Of a DNA stretch of 62,358 nucleotides, positions 7,773 through 16,332 are shown in pieces. Both the position numbers and the translations under genes were made by a program. The notes beneath the pieces were generated by a model. That model was not told the DNA's origin and did no database searches. It worked only from the letters and a program-made list of their open reading frames with translations. How positions within the stretch are numbered: position 1 is the first letter of the stretch; every line of letters begins with the position of its first letter. Source of the DNA: Bradyrhizobium betae (GTDB lineage: Bacteria > Pseudomonadota > Alphaproteobacteria > Rhizobiales > Xanthobacteraceae); contig NZ_MZXW01000043.1 in NCBI RefSeq assembly GCF_004123905.1, positions 1 to 62,358 of the forward strand, given 5' to 3'.

Positions 7773-9011
7773 ATGGCGGACGCATTGGAACAACAGGCCC
7801 GCTCCCTGCTCAGCGCAGGAGCGGTTCGCGCGCGTGCTGGCGAGATGCTCGATATCGGCCTTGCCGGCGGGCTGAGCCACTTCACGATCGATCTCGGTCG
7901 CATGGATGCTGTTGCGGAGGCCGTGCTTACGGTCACGCGAAAAGCCTATCCGACGCTGGACGTGCCCTTCCACGCGCGGTGGCGGCATTTTGTGCTTGGC
8001 GGCGTCGATCGCTGGGCGCGGCTGGCGAATGCTGCATCATGGCCGGATCGCGCCGCGCGGGCGCGGGCAGAGTTCGACCTCGCCATTGTCAGCGTGCTGC
8101 TCGACGCCGGTGCGGGTGCTGCCTGGCGTTATCGTGACGCGGTGACGGGACAGGGGATCGGACGATCGGAGGGGCTTGCGATCGCGAGCCTCGACATGTT
8201 CGCAAGCGGACTCTTTTCCCGCGATGCAAGCGCGCCGTTCAGGGCCGATGCGGACGTGCTCGCGCAACTGCCCCTCGCCGCTCTCACCGCTGCGTTTCAG
8301 GTCAGCGATGCCAATCCGTTGCTCGGCCTTGAGGGGCGTACCGATCTGCTGCGGCGCCTCGGCAAGCTGGTCGCCGAACGCGCGGACGTGTTCGGCCTGC
8401 ACGACACGCCGCGCCCGGGCGGCTTGTTCGATCACATCGCGGCGCAGGCTGTGGGCGGCGCCATCGCGGCGCCCGCCATTCTGTCGGCGGTGCTGAATCA
8501 GCTCGGACCGATCTGGCCGTCGCGGCTTGAGCTTGCCGGCGTTCCGCTCGGCGATTGCTGGCGGCACCCCGCGCTGAGGACGGATGACGCAACTGCCGGT
8601 TTCGTGCCGCTGCACAAGCTGTCGCAATGGCTGAGCTATTCGCTGATCGAGCCGCTTCAGCGCGCGGGCTTCGAGATCACCGACATCGACGGGCTCACGG
8701 GGCTTGCCGAATACCGCAATGGCGGCCTGTTCGTCGATCACGAGGTGCTGCGCCTGCGCGACGCCGCCGACGCCGAGCGCGCGCATGCGGTGGATTCGCT
8801 GCTTGTCGTGGAGTGGCGCGCGCTCACTGTGGCGTTGCTCGACCGGCTTGCCGAACTGGTTCGCGCCAAGCTTGGCCGCACGCCTGACACATTGCCGCTC
8901 GCGAGCATTCTCGAAGGCGGCACCTGGGCCGCGGGCCGCGCCATCGCATTCTCGCGCCGTCCCGATGGCGCACCGCCGCTCAAGGTGATCAGCGACGGTA
9001 CGGTTTTCTAG
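7773..9011 (+). CDS. DUF1688 family protein (URC4/Urg3 type)
   Basis: This 412-residue cytoplasmic protein matches the DUF1688 family: an N-terminal RAREMLDIGLAG-like segment, a central VPFHARWRHF segment and a C-terminal LASILEGGTWAAGR motif. In the yeast URC pathway the family member URC4 is required for uracil breakdown, but I know of no assigned reaction. It starts seven bases after the cyclohydrolase homologue without a clear ribosome site, which suggests translational coupling. The upp-like gene follows after 36 bases. Confidence 0.85.
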   Translation: MADALEQQARSLLSAGAVRARAGEMLDIGLAGGLSHFTIDLGRMDAVAEAVLTVTRKAYPTLDVPFHARWRHFVLGGVDRWARLANAASWPDRAARARAEFDLAIVSVLLDAGAGAAWRYRDAVTGQGIGRSEGLAIASLDMFASGLFSRDASAPFRADADVLAQLPLAALTAAFQVSDANPLLGLEGRTDLLRRLGKLVAERADVFGLHDTPRPGGLFDHIAAQAVGGAIAAPAILSAVLNQLGPIWPSRLELAGVPLGDCWRHPALRTDDATAGFVPLHKLSQWLSYSLIEPLQRAGFEITDIDGLTGLAEYRNGGLFVDHEVLRLRDAADAERAHAVDSLLVVEWRALTVALLDRLAELVRAKLGRTPDTLPLASILEGGTWAAGRAIAFSRRPDGAPPLKVISDGTVF

Positions 9012-9047
9012 CGCATCGCGCATCGATCATTTCAGGAGCATCCGATC

Positions 9048-9677
9048 ATGGAAGGCGTCACGATCGTCGATCATCCGCTGGTGCAGCACAAGCTGACGCT
9101 GGTGCGAGACAAATCCATCTCGACAAAGTCGTTCCGAGAGCTGATCAAGGAGATCGGCATGCTGTTGTGCTACGAGGTGACGCGCGATCTGCCGCTCGCT
9201 GACACCGTGATCGAGACTCCGCTGGCGACGATGCACTCGGCCAAGATCGCCGGCAAGAAGCTGGTGTTCGTGCCGATGCTGCGCGCCGGCACAACCTTCG
9301 TCGACGGCATGATGGATCTGGTGCCGACCGCGCGCGTCGCGCATATCGGGCTCTATCGCGAGCCGCACAGCTTTGCCGCGGTCGAGTATTTCTTCAAATC
9401 GCCATCCGACCTCGGCGAGCGCCTGGCGATCGTGGTGACGCCTGTCGTCGCCACCGCCAACACCGCTGTCGCCGCAATCGATCGCCTGAAGGAGCGCGGC
9501 GCGAAAGACATCCGCCTCGCCTGCCTGATTGCCGCGCCTGAAGGACTGGAGCGGCTGCGCGGATTGCATCCTGATGTCCCGATCTGGACCGCGGCGGTCG
9601 ACGAAGGCCTCGACGAGAACGGCTTTATCCTGCCGGGCCTCGGCGACGCCGGCGACCGCGCCTACGGGACGCGATAG
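9048..9677 (+). CDS. upp: uracil phosphoribosyltransferase homologue with an altered PRPP loop
   Basis: This 209-residue protein has the full length and fold signature of Upp, which makes UMP from uracil and PRPP. The FVPMLRAG and HIGLYREP motifs are present, and the uracil-binding tail FILPGLGDAGDRAYGTR is well conserved. The PRPP loop differs. The usual DPMLATGxS reads TPVVATANT here, so the acidic Asp and the loop Gly are both replaced. The gene is last in the URC cluster and has AGGAG before its ATG. It may feed uracil into the pathway as in yeast (URC6), or the altered loop may mean changed substrate use. A separate housekeeping upp elsewhere would be expected if this copy is specialised. 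Confidence 0.88.
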   Translation: MEGVTIVDHPLVQHKLTLVRDKSISTKSFRELIKEIGMLLCYEVTRDLPLADTVIETPLATMHSAKIAGKKLVFVPMLRAGTTFVDGMMDLVPTARVAHIGLYREPHSFAAVEYFFKSPSDLGERLAIVVTPVVATANTAVAAIDRLKERGAKDIRLACLIAAPEGLERLRGLHPDVPIWTAAVDEGLDENGFILPGLGDAGDRAYGTR

Positions 9678-9678
9678 C

Positions 9679-10788
9679 TCAAATCTTCCCGCTGCCGCAA
9701 ATCCCCTTCAGCGCCTGCCACTCCGTGTCAGTCAGCAGCGGCGGGCCGCTGGCGGGACGATCCTCCTTGGTCATGCGGGCGAGGCGATCCTCGGTCAGCG
9801 GATGGCTGGCGAGGATCGACGTGAGGCCGCCGCCTTCCTTGCCGGTGATGCGGAACATCAATTCGGCCGCGGGCTTCGGCGAGCGGCCGAGCTTGTGCAT
9901 GATCTCGATCGCGAACGTGTCGGCAGCGGTCTCGGCCTCGCGCGAATAGGAGGCTTCGACCACGCTGCGCGAGGCGAAGATCACGGCGGACGAGCCGGTG
10001 ACGTCGCCGAACAGCAGGCCGATCAGGAACGAGGTGCCGCCATTGTAAATCAGGCCGCGCATGTTGTCGTGATGCTTGAGATGACCAAGCTCGTGGGCGA
10101 GGATGCCGGCGAGCTCGTCGGGGCTTTCCGCCTTGTCGATCAGGGCGTTCAGCACGAACACCTTGCCGCCCGGCAGCGCAAACGCATTCGGCACCGGGCT
10201 TGGCAGCACGCCCGCCGTCATCGCGTCGTCGTCAAGCCCGGCGGCGTCGCGCAGGCGATTGACGAGCTTTGTGAACGCGGCTTTCCCGGCGGGGCCTTCG
10301 CATATGCTGCGGCCGAAGATGGTCTTCACCTGGACCTCCGACGCATCGCCGATGCGCCGCTCGATCGGTTTCGGCACCAGCGGCGCGAGACGATCGGCAG
10401 CGAGCGGCACGCCGAACAGCACGACGCAAACGATGGAGGCGGCCGCGGCCACTGACCAGCCGACGATTTTTGCAACACCGCGGCGCGAGGTCTGGTGCTC
10501 GTCCAGACGCATGCAGCGAATGGTTAGGTCAGCGGCGAGCGCGGCGTCGCGGATTTCGAGCCGCGCCAGCGATGGCGCCGATGTCGAGGCCAGGCGCAAG
10601 ATCCCCGCCGGACTGTCGGCACGGCGGATATCGGCATAGACCCAGCTGACGGGCGCCCCGCCCTCCTCGGCGATCTCGAGCGCATCACCGAGCGTCAGCG
10701 TCACCTGCCGCCTGCGGCTCGACACGCCGTCGAAGAAGATCGTCGGCTTGTCAGGCTGCGCCGGGGCCTCGGTGGACAACTCACTCAC
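9679..10788 (-). CDS. M48 family zinc metallopeptidase, membrane-anchored
   Basis: This 369-residue protein has a cytoplasmic N-terminal part (1-110) with two short beta-rich repeats, a transmembrane segment at about 110-135 (VAKIVGWSVAAAASIVCVVLFGVPLAA), and an M48 peptidase domain. The zinc-binding HELGH lies in ILAHELGHLKHHDN and the third ligand Glu probably in SREAETAADTFA. It likely acts in the envelope on misfolded or lipoprotein substrates, like BepA or LoiP. It starts three bases after the stop of the DUF898 gene on the same strand, so the two form an operon. It ends two bases from the convergent upp-like gene. Confidence 0.9.
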   Translation of the reverse strand: MSELSTEAPAQPDKPTIFFDGVSSRRRQVTLTLGDALEIAEEGGAPVSWVYADIRRADSPAGILRLASTSAPSLARLEIRDAALAADLTIRCMRLDEHQTSRRGVAKIVGWSVAAAASIVCVVLFGVPLAADRLAPLVPKPIERRIGDASEVQVKTIFGRSICEGPAGKAAFTKLVNRLRDAAGLDDDAMTAGVLPSPVPNAFALPGGKVFVLNALIDKAESPDELAGILAHELGHLKHHDNMRGLIYNGGTSFLIGLLFGDVTGSSAVIFASRSVVEASYSREAETAADTFAIEIMHKLGRSPKPAAELMFRITGKEGGGLTSILASHPLTEDRLARMTKEDRPASGPPLLTDTEWQALKGICGSGKI

Positions 10789-10791
10789 AGA

Positions 10792-11937
10792 TCAGAATCC
10801 CGCTACGTCAAGACCATCGGCAAAACCTTCGCCGAGCGCGTTGGCAAGCTCACCGCTGCCGCGCACGTCCGCCGCGACCCCGATGTTGTGCACCTCGACG
10901 GTTTCCAGCACCTTGGCCCAGAGATCACGCTGAAGATAGACGCGCATGATGATGTTGACCGCAAGCGCCAGAGCGAAATAGCCGATCACCATCATCACCA
11001 GCATCGGGATGCTTTTGCCGGCATTTCCGGGGCCAAGCGCCTGCGCGACCGGAAGATCGCTGAGCTTCACGGCGAGCGCGATGGCTCCGGCGAGATAGGC
11101 GCTATAGACGACGCTCAGCAGCAGCCACCAACCGACCACCTTCCAATACAGGCCGTAGAACGCGTTGTGCGGCAACTGCGAGGACAGGCTCACGCCGCCG
11201 ATGCGGATGCCGTCGAGCCACCAGCGCCACTCGCGCGCCTTGAACTCGGCATAGAAAAATGGCGCGAGCGGGAAGATCACGATCGCGATCGGGCTGAGCA
11301 GCCACAGCCACCAGCCGCGCTTGAAGAAGGTCCAGCCGTCGGCTTCGAAGTCGCCCTGCAAATCGCCGTAATGGGTGTGCCGCATCTTGTAACGTTCGAG
11401 CGAAGCCTCGCGCCACGGCAGCGCCAGGCCGAGGGTGAGGAACACCAGCAGGCCCCACGCCATCGCGCGGAACGAATAGGCCCAACCCGAACCGTCCATC
11501 CAGAAGCGCACGCCGCGCCAGACTGTCCGCGTCAGCCGATAGCGCCGTGCGCGAAAGATCGCGAACTGGCCGAAGGCGTAGAAGCTGATGAACAGCGGCG
11601 TCGAGGCAAAGCCCTGCCAGCGTTCGAACTCGATACCGACCAGGAAGTAAGCCAGATAGATCGGCACCAGGATCGCGAGCGCGACCAGGAAGCCGATCAG
11701 GAGCTCCTTGGCCCGGCCGGTATATTCGGCAGCATCGCCGTCGATCGCGGTGCTCGACCACAGATGACGGCGGATGTCGGTGACCAGCCAGAACCGGTAG
11801 AAGCCGAAGGTGACCAGCTCCAGCATGGCACCCTTGGTGACCATTTTGCGGAACTCGGTGCGATTGCCGGTGAAATCGACCCGCGTCGGCGGCAGCGGCG
11901 GGGGTAAGGGTTCTGAGCCGATCGGGGCCCATTGCAT
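10792..11937 (-). CDS. DUF898 (YjgN-type) multi-pass membrane protein
   Basis: This is a 381-residue inner-membrane protein with about six to eight hydrophobic segments. Typical family features are the N-terminal FTGNRTEFRKMVTKGAMLEL, FGFYRFWLVTDIRRHLWS and AKELLIGFL segments, and charged loops between helices. The molecular function is unknown. I used the ATG at 11937. A GTG at 11946 follows GAGG closely and is a real alternative, while the TTG at 11979 seems too far upstream. It is operonic with the M48 peptidase downstream, an association I have seen elsewhere, which suggests a shared envelope role. Confidence 0.8.
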   Translation of the reverse strand: MQWAPIGSEPLPPPLPPTRVDFTGNRTEFRKMVTKGAMLELVTFGFYRFWLVTDIRRHLWSSTAIDGDAAEYTGRAKELLIGFLVALAILVPIYLAYFLVGIEFERWQGFASTPLFISFYAFGQFAIFRARRYRLTRTVWRGVRFWMDGSGWAYSFRAMAWGLLVFLTLGLALPWREASLERYKMRHTHYGDLQGDFEADGWTFFKRGWWLWLLSPIAIVIFPLAPFFYAEFKAREWRWWLDGIRIGGVSLSSQLPHNAFYGLYWKVVGWWLLLSVVYSAYLAGAIALAVKLSDLPVAQALGPGNAGKSIPMLVMMVIGYFALALAVNIIMRVYLQRDLWAKVLETVEVHNIGVAADVRGSGELANALGEGFADGLDVAGF

Positions 11938-12245
11938 GTCGTTCACGGCAACCTCGGGATGCTGACCTGATCCAATCAAACTATAGATCAGAGGTTAGTC
12001 GATCCCCAAGATGGCCGGGTTCGATTTACCTCGATTCCAGTCGATTTGTTGCACGATTCCGTAGGCAAAGGCGTGCGGGAGGTCACGTTGACCGATCCGC
12101 GTGACGGCCGCCCGCCCTCTCGCAAAGGTTGGATGCAGCAAAACTCTCCCTTGCTCCGGCGCAGACAACGGGCTGTAATTGCAAATCAAATACCGCAGCG
12201 CAGAATTCACAAAAAACGCGCGCGGGAAGGTCAGGGAGAACGGTC

Positions 12246-13511
12246 ATGCATGGGACCATCGAGAGCGCGGCCAAGCTCGACGCGTTGCGCGAGCGCGCGT
12301 CGTCATTGCCGCTGGAGCAGTTCGATCCGGGCGATCCTGAGCTGTTCAGGACCGATACGTTCTGGCCCTATTTCGATCGGCTGCGCCGCGAAGACCCCGT
12401 GCACTATTGCAAGGACTCGATGTTCGGGCCGTACTGGTCAGTGACGCGCTACAACGACATCATGGAGATCGAGACCAATCATTCGGTGTTCTCCTCGGCC
12501 TCCTCGCTTGGCGGCATCACCATCCGCGACATCGATCCGGATCTGCGCCGCGAGAGTTTCATCTCGATGGACCCGCCGCGCCATGCGGCGCAGCGCAAGA
12601 CCGTGGCGCCGATGTTCACGCCGACGCATCTGGACAATCTCGCCCTCAACATCCGCAAGCGCTCCGCCGAGTGCCTGGACAACCTTCCCCGCGGCGAAGT
12701 GTTCGACTGGGTCGACCAGGTCTCGATCGAGCTGACCACACAGATGCTGGCGGTGCTGTTCGATTTCCCCTGGGAGGATCGTCGCAAGCTGACGCGCTGG
12801 TCTGACATCGCCACCACCATTCCCGGCCCCGACGGCGTCGTCGCCACCGAAGACGAGCGCCAGGCCGAGCTTGCGGAATGCGCCGGCTATTTCGCGCGCC
12901 TCTGGAAGGAGCGCATCGCGCAACCGCCGAAGAGCGACCTGCTCTCGATGATGGCGCATGGCCCCGCCACGCGCGACATGGATGCCAGGAACTTCCTCGG
13001 CAATCTCATCCTTTTGATCGTTGGCGGCAACGACACCACCCGCAACACGATGTCGGGTGCGATCCATGCGCTGAGCCAGCATCCGGAGCAATATCGCAAG
13101 CTGCGCGAGAACCCCGCGCTGATCGACAGCTTCGTGCCCGAAGTGATCCGCTGGCAGACGCCGCTGGCGCATATGCGCCGCACCGCACTCGCTGATTTCG
13201 AGTTCCGCGGCAAGCGGATCAAGAAAGGTGACAAAGTCGTGATGTGGTACGTCTCGGGCAACCGCGACGAAGAAGTGATCGAAAAGCCCTACGATTTCAT
13301 CATCGACCGCGCCCGCCCGCGCACGCATATCTCCTTCGGCTTCGGCATCCACCGCTGCGTCGGTCTGCGGCTTGCTGAACTCCAGCTCAAGATTATTTGG
13401 GAGGAGATCCTCAAACGATTCGACCATATTGACGTGGTCGGCGAACCCAAGCGGGTCTATTCGAGTTTCGTAAAAGGTCTCGAGACGCTGCCGGTGAAGA
13501 TTACGGCGTGA
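12246..13511 (+). CDS. cytochrome P450, CYP153-type (alkane or fatty-acid omega-hydroxylase-like)
   Basis: This 421-residue soluble P450 has the haem-ligand Cys at residue 371 in FGFGIHRCVG, the I-helix oxygen-activation motif GGNDTTRN and the ExxR of PEVIRW. Segments such as RREDPVHYC, PYWSVTRYNDIM, RWQTPLAHMRRTAL and VVMWYVSGNRD match the CYP153 family as I know it. CYP153 enzymes hydroxylate the terminal carbon of medium-chain alkanes and related compounds with electrons from a ferredoxin and reductase, neither of which is adjacent here. AGGGAG precedes the chosen ATG at 12246. A second P450 of the same family follows. Confidence 0.9.
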   Translation: MHGTIESAAKLDALRERASSLPLEQFDPGDPELFRTDTFWPYFDRLRREDPVHYCKDSMFGPYWSVTRYNDIMEIETNHSVFSSASSLGGITIRDIDPDLRRESFISMDPPRHAAQRKTVAPMFTPTHLDNLALNIRKRSAECLDNLPRGEVFDWVDQVSIELTTQMLAVLFDFPWEDRRKLTRWSDIATTIPGPDGVVATEDERQAELAECAGYFARLWKERIAQPPKSDLLSMMAHGPATRDMDARNFLGNLILLIVGGNDTTRNTMSGAIHALSQHPEQYRKLRENPALIDSFVPEVIRWQTPLAHMRRTALADFEFRGKRIKKGDKVVMWYVSGNRDEEVIEKPYDFIIDRARPRTHISFGFGIHRCVGLRLAELQLKIIWEEILKRFDHIDVVGEPKRVYSSFVKGLETLPVKITA

Positions 13512-13560
13512 GATCGCAGTAAGATGAGTTCTTACGACATCCACGAGGAAGCTGCGCCCC

Positions 13561-13675
13561 CTCTCCCGCTTGCGGGGAAGGGCTGGGGTGGGGGCATCTC
13601 CGCGAGCGAGAGCCCCCAAGAGGAAAGAGCCCTCACCCGCGCCTTCGGCGCGACCTCTCCCGCAAGCGGGAGAGG
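13561..13675. repeat. intergenic palindromic repeat, family G
   Basis: The arms CCTCTCCCGC (13561) and GCGGGAGAGG (ending 13675) flank a GC-rich centre containing further short hairpins. The element lies between the two P450 genes. Half copies lie at 30564-30585 and 59485-59510. As RNA it could form a stem that lowers read-through into the second P450 gene. Confidence 0.8.
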
Positions 13676-13702
13676 TTAGAAGCAAACACTGGAGCTACCG
13701 CC

Positions 13703-14977
13703 ATGAACGTTCAAGCGCCGGTTAAAGTGGACAAGGCCGAACGCATGCGCAGGGCCCGCGAGGAGGCCTATGCGACGCCGCTTTCGCAATTCCACCCCGG
13801 CGCGCCCAGGCTGTTCCAGGACGACACGCTGTGGCCGTGGTTCGAGCGGCTGCGCAAGGAAGAGCCGGTGCATTACTGCACCAACGCGCCGATCGAGCCG
13901 TATTGGTCGGTGGTGAAATACAACGACATCATGCATGTCGACACCAATCACGGCCTCTTCTCCTCGGACTCGACGCTCGGCGGCATCGGGATCCGCGACG
14001 TGCCGGAGGGCTATGACTGGCCGAGCTTCATCGCGATGGACCAGCCCAGGCATTCGTCGCAGCGAAAGACGGTGTCGCCGATGTTCACGCCGACGCATCT
14101 GGACGAACTGGCAAAGCTGATCCGGCAGCGCTCGCAGACCGTGCTGGACAATCTGCCGCGTAACGAGACCTTCAATTTCGTCGAACGCGTCTCGATCGAG
14201 CTGACGACGCAAATGCTGGCGACCCTGTTCGACTTCCCCTGGGAAGAGCGCCGCAAGCTGACGCGCTGGTCGGATGTCGCGACCGCGCTGCCCAAGAGCG
14301 GCATCGTCGCCTCGGCCGAAGAGCGCCGCCGCGAGATGGACGAATGCTACGCCTACATGTCGAAGCTGTGGAACGAGCGCGTCAACGCGGCACCGCGCAA
14401 CGATCTGCTGTCGCTGATGGCGCACAACGATGCCACGCGTTTCATGGACCCCGACAATTTGATGGGCAATATCATCCTGCTCATCGTCGGCGGCAACGAC
14501 ACCACGCGCAACACCATGACCGGTTCGGTGCTGGCGCTGAACGAGAACCCGGACCAATTCGATAAGCTGCGCGCCAATCCGGAGCTGATCGATTCCATGG
14601 TGCCCGAGGTGATCCGCTGGCAGACGCCGCTGGCGCATATGCGGCGCACGGCGCTTGCCGACACCGAGATCGGCGGCAAGCAAATCAAGAAGGGCGACCG
14701 CGTCGTGATGTGGTACGTCTCGGGCAACCGCGACGAGGAGATGTTCGAGAAGCCGAACGACTTCATCATCGACCGCCCGCGCCCACGCACACATCTTTCC
14801 TTCGGCTTCGGCATCCACCGCTGCGTCGGCATGCGGCTGGCCGAGCTGCAGTTGAAGATCGTCTGGGAGGAGATGCTGAAGCGGTTCGACCGGATCGAAG
14901 TGGTCGGCGAGCCGAAGCGGATCTATTCGAGTTTTATCAAAGGATATGAGTCGCTGCCGGTGCGGATTCCGGGGTGA
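13703..14977 (+). CDS. second cytochrome P450, CYP153-type
   Basis: This 424-residue P450 is closely related to its upstream neighbour, so the pair looks like a tandem duplication. The haem Cys is residue 374 (FGFGIHRCVG), GGNDTTRN forms the I-helix motif, and the ExxR reads PEVIRW. Differences concentrate in the N-terminus and the region after the ExxR, where substrate-recognition sites lie, so substrate range may differ. GGAG precedes the ATG, and the 191-base gap from the first gene is mostly repeat. No dedicated ferredoxin or ferredoxin reductase gene is in the window. Confidence 0.9.
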   Translation: MNVQAPVKVDKAERMRRAREEAYATPLSQFHPGAPRLFQDDTLWPWFERLRKEEPVHYCTNAPIEPYWSVVKYNDIMHVDTNHGLFSSDSTLGGIGIRDVPEGYDWPSFIAMDQPRHSSQRKTVSPMFTPTHLDELAKLIRQRSQTVLDNLPRNETFNFVERVSIELTTQMLATLFDFPWEERRKLTRWSDVATALPKSGIVASAEERRREMDECYAYMSKLWNERVNAAPRNDLLSLMAHNDATRFMDPDNLMGNIILLIVGGNDTTRNTMTGSVLALNENPDQFDKLRANPELIDSMVPEVIRWQTPLAHMRRTALADTEIGGKQIKKGDRVVMWYVSGNRDEEMFEKPNDFIIDRPRPRTHLSFGFGIHRCVGMRLAELQLKIVWEEMLKRFDRIEVVGEPKRIYSSFIKGYESLPVRIPG

Positions 14978-14990
14978 CGGCTCCATCCGC

Positions 14991-15006
14991 CGTCATTGCG
15001 AGGAGC
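14991..15006. repeat. remnant of a family A palindromic repeat (left arm only)
   Basis: CGTCATTGCGAGGAGC matches the left end of the family A repeats of the GAGGAGC subtype, but the rest is missing. It lies in the gap after the second P450, just before a complete family B element, and may be a deletion remnant. Confidence 0.6.
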
Positions 15007-15045
15007 GGACTCACCTTGGCCCATCACACGGCGAAACCATCAGTC

Positions 15046-15180
15046 CGTCATCCTGAGGTGCGAGGCCTGCGGTGCAAAGCACCGCAGGGGGAGCCTCGAA
15101 GGATGAGCGGCCGGGATGTAGCGACAGCCGGGCCGCCGCCCTTCGAGGGCCGCTGAAGAAGCGGCCGCCTCAGGGTGACG
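15046..15180. repeat. intergenic palindromic repeat, family B
   Basis: This element of about 135 bases begins CGTCATCCTGAGGTGCGAG and ends CCTCAGGGTGACG. It has internal hairpins, including TGCGGTGC/GCACCGCA and a CCTCGAAGG/CCTTCGAGG pair. The same element recurs at 45155-45286. Between the second P450 and the LysR gene (14978-15286) I see only repeats. Confidence 0.85.
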
Positions 15181-15286
15181 GTGATAGACAGGCACGCGCG
15201 GCGTCATTACCAGCTATAAAATTCCGGCATGACAGCTCGCGCCAGATGCGAAGGCAAGATGGCGCCTGACTGTTCTACGACGGCAT

Positions 15287-16207
15287 CTAACTCAACTTGA
15301 TGTCCCACACGCCTTCCTTGCGGCAGGCGGCGACTTCCTCGCGCAAGAGCGCGGTGACGGCCAGCGACGCCGTCGAGGCCGGGCGGTCGATCGGAGAGGC
15401 GAAAATGAGCTCGCGCGTCATCGGCTTGGACACCATTGCCGTTTCCAGCCGGCCGTCCGCGACCTCGCCGTGGACCGAGGAGGGCGGCAACAGCGCAAAG
15501 CCGAGGCCTTCCTCGACCAGGCTCGTCAGCACGCGAAACGAATCCGCCTCGAGCTGGACGTTGAGCTTGATCTTGCGCTGGGCGGCGGCGTGCTCGATCA
15601 GCGCGCGGAGGCCGTGCGAGTGACTGGGCAGCACCAGCCGCTGCCGCAGCAGCCAGCCGATGTCGACGTTCTTCTTGCGCGCGAGGCCGCAGCCGCGCGG
15701 GCCGACCGCGACGATGTTGTCGCGGCCGAGGCTCTGCACATTGAGATGGAGATCGGCCGAGCGGCCGTAGAGGATGGCAAGGTCCATTTCGCCGCGATGC
15801 AGCCATTCGACGATATGTCCGCTGTAGCTCTCGACGATGCGCAGCGAGATGCCCGGATATTTTTCGACGCAGCGCCGCGCAAACCGCGCCGACAGCACGC
15901 AGCTCACGGTCGGAACCAAGCCGAGCACGACCTGGCCCGACGGCGGCCCCTTGGCCGACTGGATGTCGTCGCGGATCTGGTCGAGTTGCCGAACGATGCC
16001 GGAGGTGCGCGCCAGCAAGAGGTGCCCGGCCTCGGTCAGCACCATGCCGCGGCCGTTGCGCGTGAACAGTTCGGCGCGCAGCTCGTGTTCCAGCAGCTTG
16101 ATTTGCCGGCTCAGCGCCGGCTGCGCCACACGCAACGTGTCGGACGCCTTGCTCAGACTGCCGAGCTCCGCCACGCAACTGAAGGTCCTGAGCTGCCGGA
16201 AATCCAT
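15287..16207 (-). CDS. LysR family transcriptional regulator
   Basis: This 306-residue protein has the N-terminal winged helix-turn-helix of LysR regulators (MDFRQLRTFSCVAELGSLSKASDTLRVAQPALSRQIKLLE, residues 1-40) and a C-terminal periplasmic-binding-fold effector domain. The ATG at 16207 fits the family start better than an upstream TTG at 16216. It is divergent from the acyl-CoA dehydrogenase gene across 125 bases, so it probably controls the 16333-21238 catabolic cluster in response to a pathway metabolite. The gap contains an AT-rich ATACGCTATAGC...GAGCATAG stretch where LysR would be expected to bind. Confidence 0.92.
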   Translation of the reverse strand: MDFRQLRTFSCVAELGSLSKASDTLRVAQPALSRQIKLLEHELRAELFTRNGRGMVLTEAGHLLLARTSGIVRQLDQIRDDIQSAKGPPSGQVVLGLVPTVSCVLSARFARRCVEKYPGISLRIVESYSGHIVEWLHRGEMDLAILYGRSADLHLNVQSLGRDNIVAVGPRGCGLARKKNVDIGWLLRQRLVLPSHSHGLRALIEHAAAQRKIKLNVQLEADSFRVLTSLVEEGLGFALLPPSSVHGEVADGRLETAMVSKPMTRELIFASPIDRPASTASLAVTALLREEVAACRKEGVWDIKLS

Positions 16208-16332
16208 GCTTGCCAATCCTGGAAGGCTACTTCATACGCTATAGCAAATGAGCATAGGGGGCTGGCGATGTTTTCACAACGCCAGAGGAACGGCCGGCGT
16301 TATCTTAACAGCCGCGAGAGACGGGAAACGCC

